Assembly (NCBI RefSeq): GCF_001483965.1
Contig: NZ_CP010796.1
Location: 1,837,001-1,901,000 of the forward strand
Direction: 5' to 3'
Source of the DNA: Carnobacterium sp. CP1
GTDB taxonomy: Bacteria; Bacillota; Bacilli; Lactobacillales; Carnobacteriaceae
DNA length: 64,000 nucleotides
Part shown: positions 63,647 through 64,000 of the stretch, piece by piece
Layout of the letters: each line of letters opens with the position of its first letter
Position numbering within the stretch: the stretch's first letter is position 1
Position numbers and translations under genes: made by a program
The notes under the pieces: model-generated
What the model was told of the DNA's origin: nothing
What the model saw: only the letters and a program-made list of their open reading frames with translations
Database searches by the model: none

Positions 63647-63677
63647 AAGCAGCAGAAACAAAGAGCGTTTCTGCTGC
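63647..63677 (-). terminator. Terminator after tyrS
   Basis: AGCAGCAGAAAC/GTTTCTGCTGCT is a perfect 12-base stem, followed by TTTCT on the minus strand. Confidence 0.78.
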
Positions 63678-63705
63678 TGAACCTGTTAGAGAAAGTCCTT
63701 TAGCT

Positions 63706-64000
63706 TTATACCAATTTTACTAAGAAATATTTTTTCTTTCCTCGGCGGATCAAAATAAATCGTCCGTCAAAAGAATTTCCAGGAGTTACGACAGCATCGA
63801 CATCGGTTACTTTTTCCCCATTCATTGAAAGGGCGCCGTTAGTGATGTCTTCACGTGCTTGGCGTCTAGAAGGTTCGATACCGACCACATCTACCAACCA
63901 TTCAACAATGTTGCGTTCTTCTTTAAGAGCTTCGAAAGTCGGCATATTTTTGAATCCTTCTTCGATTTGACGAGCCGTTAAACTTTTTACATCACCAGAA
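63706..64000 (-). CDS. tyrS: Tyrosyl-tRNA synthetase, C-terminal part (window edge)
   Basis: The last 98 residues of TyrRS are visible; the catalytic domain lies beyond the window. The visible part is the linker (SLTARQIEEGFKNMPTFEAL) and the C-terminal S4 RNA-binding domain, with GIEPSRRQAREDITNGALS, NGEKVTDVDAVV and RFILIRRGKKKYFLVKL. It recognises tRNA-Tyr. The minus-strand gene ends at a strong terminator. Any T-box leader would be outside the window. Confidence 0.9.
   Translation of the reverse strand, partial: SGDVKSLTARQIEEGFKNMPTFEALKEERNIVEWLVDVVGIEPSRRQAREDITNGALSMNGEKVTDVDAVVTPGNSFDGRFILIRRGKKKYFLVKLV

Overview
The window looks like chromosomal DNA of a low-GC Firmicute of the order Lactobacillales; Carnobacterium or a close relative is my best guess. 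This rests on the walI-walJ-htrA-rlmH gene order at the left end, the A+T-rich codon use, the dha and glp genes, a SEDS cell-wall protein and TyrRS. No tRNA, rRNA or CRISPR array was seen.

Left end (1-4180): the distal part of the WalRK two-component locus (3' end of walI, then walJ), the surface protease htrA, a small cysteine-rich protein of the YyzF type, and rlmH. Five perfect DnaA-box matches lie between htrA and rlmH, which fits a position near the replication origin.

rlmH downstream region (4163-14100): this is the most interesting part. The last codons of rlmH are repeated at 9772-9797 and 11376-11401, and in decayed form at 14064-14087. This resembles the attachment sites left by SCC elements at rlmH (orfX) in staphylococci. 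The first repeat pair brackets a 5.6-kb A+T-rich segment with three genes: a Hanks-type Ser/Thr kinase, an 807-residue GHKL/sacsin-like ATPase and an AlbA_2-TIR fusion. I infer a candidate anti-phage system of undescribed composition. The next segments carry small detoxification-type cargo (VOC protein, YghU-like GST, FabV enoyl reductase, GloB) and gene remnants. No recombinase gene is present.

14100-30740: ordinary chromosome. It holds an epoxide-hydrolase-like enzyme, a PspA/TPM envelope-stress pair, a D-2-hydroxyacid dehydrogenase, a cupin gene with an amber stop, a beta-glucoside-type PTS (domain order A-B-C), an AllD-type dehydrogenase, DUF488, BCCT and NUDIX genes, a uracil permease behind a PyrR-type leader, and DUF1456 and DUF1846 genes.

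30757-32220 is an ISL3-family element whose transposase has lost its usual C-terminus. Part of its 3' region matches a hairpin-forming repeat at 22573-22780. 32224-45929: degV, a CPA1 antiporter, SRPBCC and GyrI-like proteins, a CofE-like ligase divergent from a LysR gene, SulP, menA, and a likely murein-peptide recycling operon (class-A-like serine hydrolase, cytoplasmic NlpC/P60, OppA).

46150-50632 is glycerol/dihydroxyacetone metabolism. glpK is broken by two frameshifts and a nonsense codon, while glpF and dhaKLM are intact and cre-like sites precede both groups. 50820-64000 holds a SEDS protein gene that seems to begin with AUA, an NQO-type oxidoreductase, an IclR regulator beside a rearrangement scar (dead GPH transporter, copied iclR fragment, GH3 tail), tandem M20 amidohydrolases, an SDR protein, a frameshifted ridA, an amidase, a GNAT protein and the 3' end of tyrS. 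Two copies of a 174-bp structured repeat (15006-15179 and 61337-61510) end in hairpins that differ in sequence but keep their pairing.
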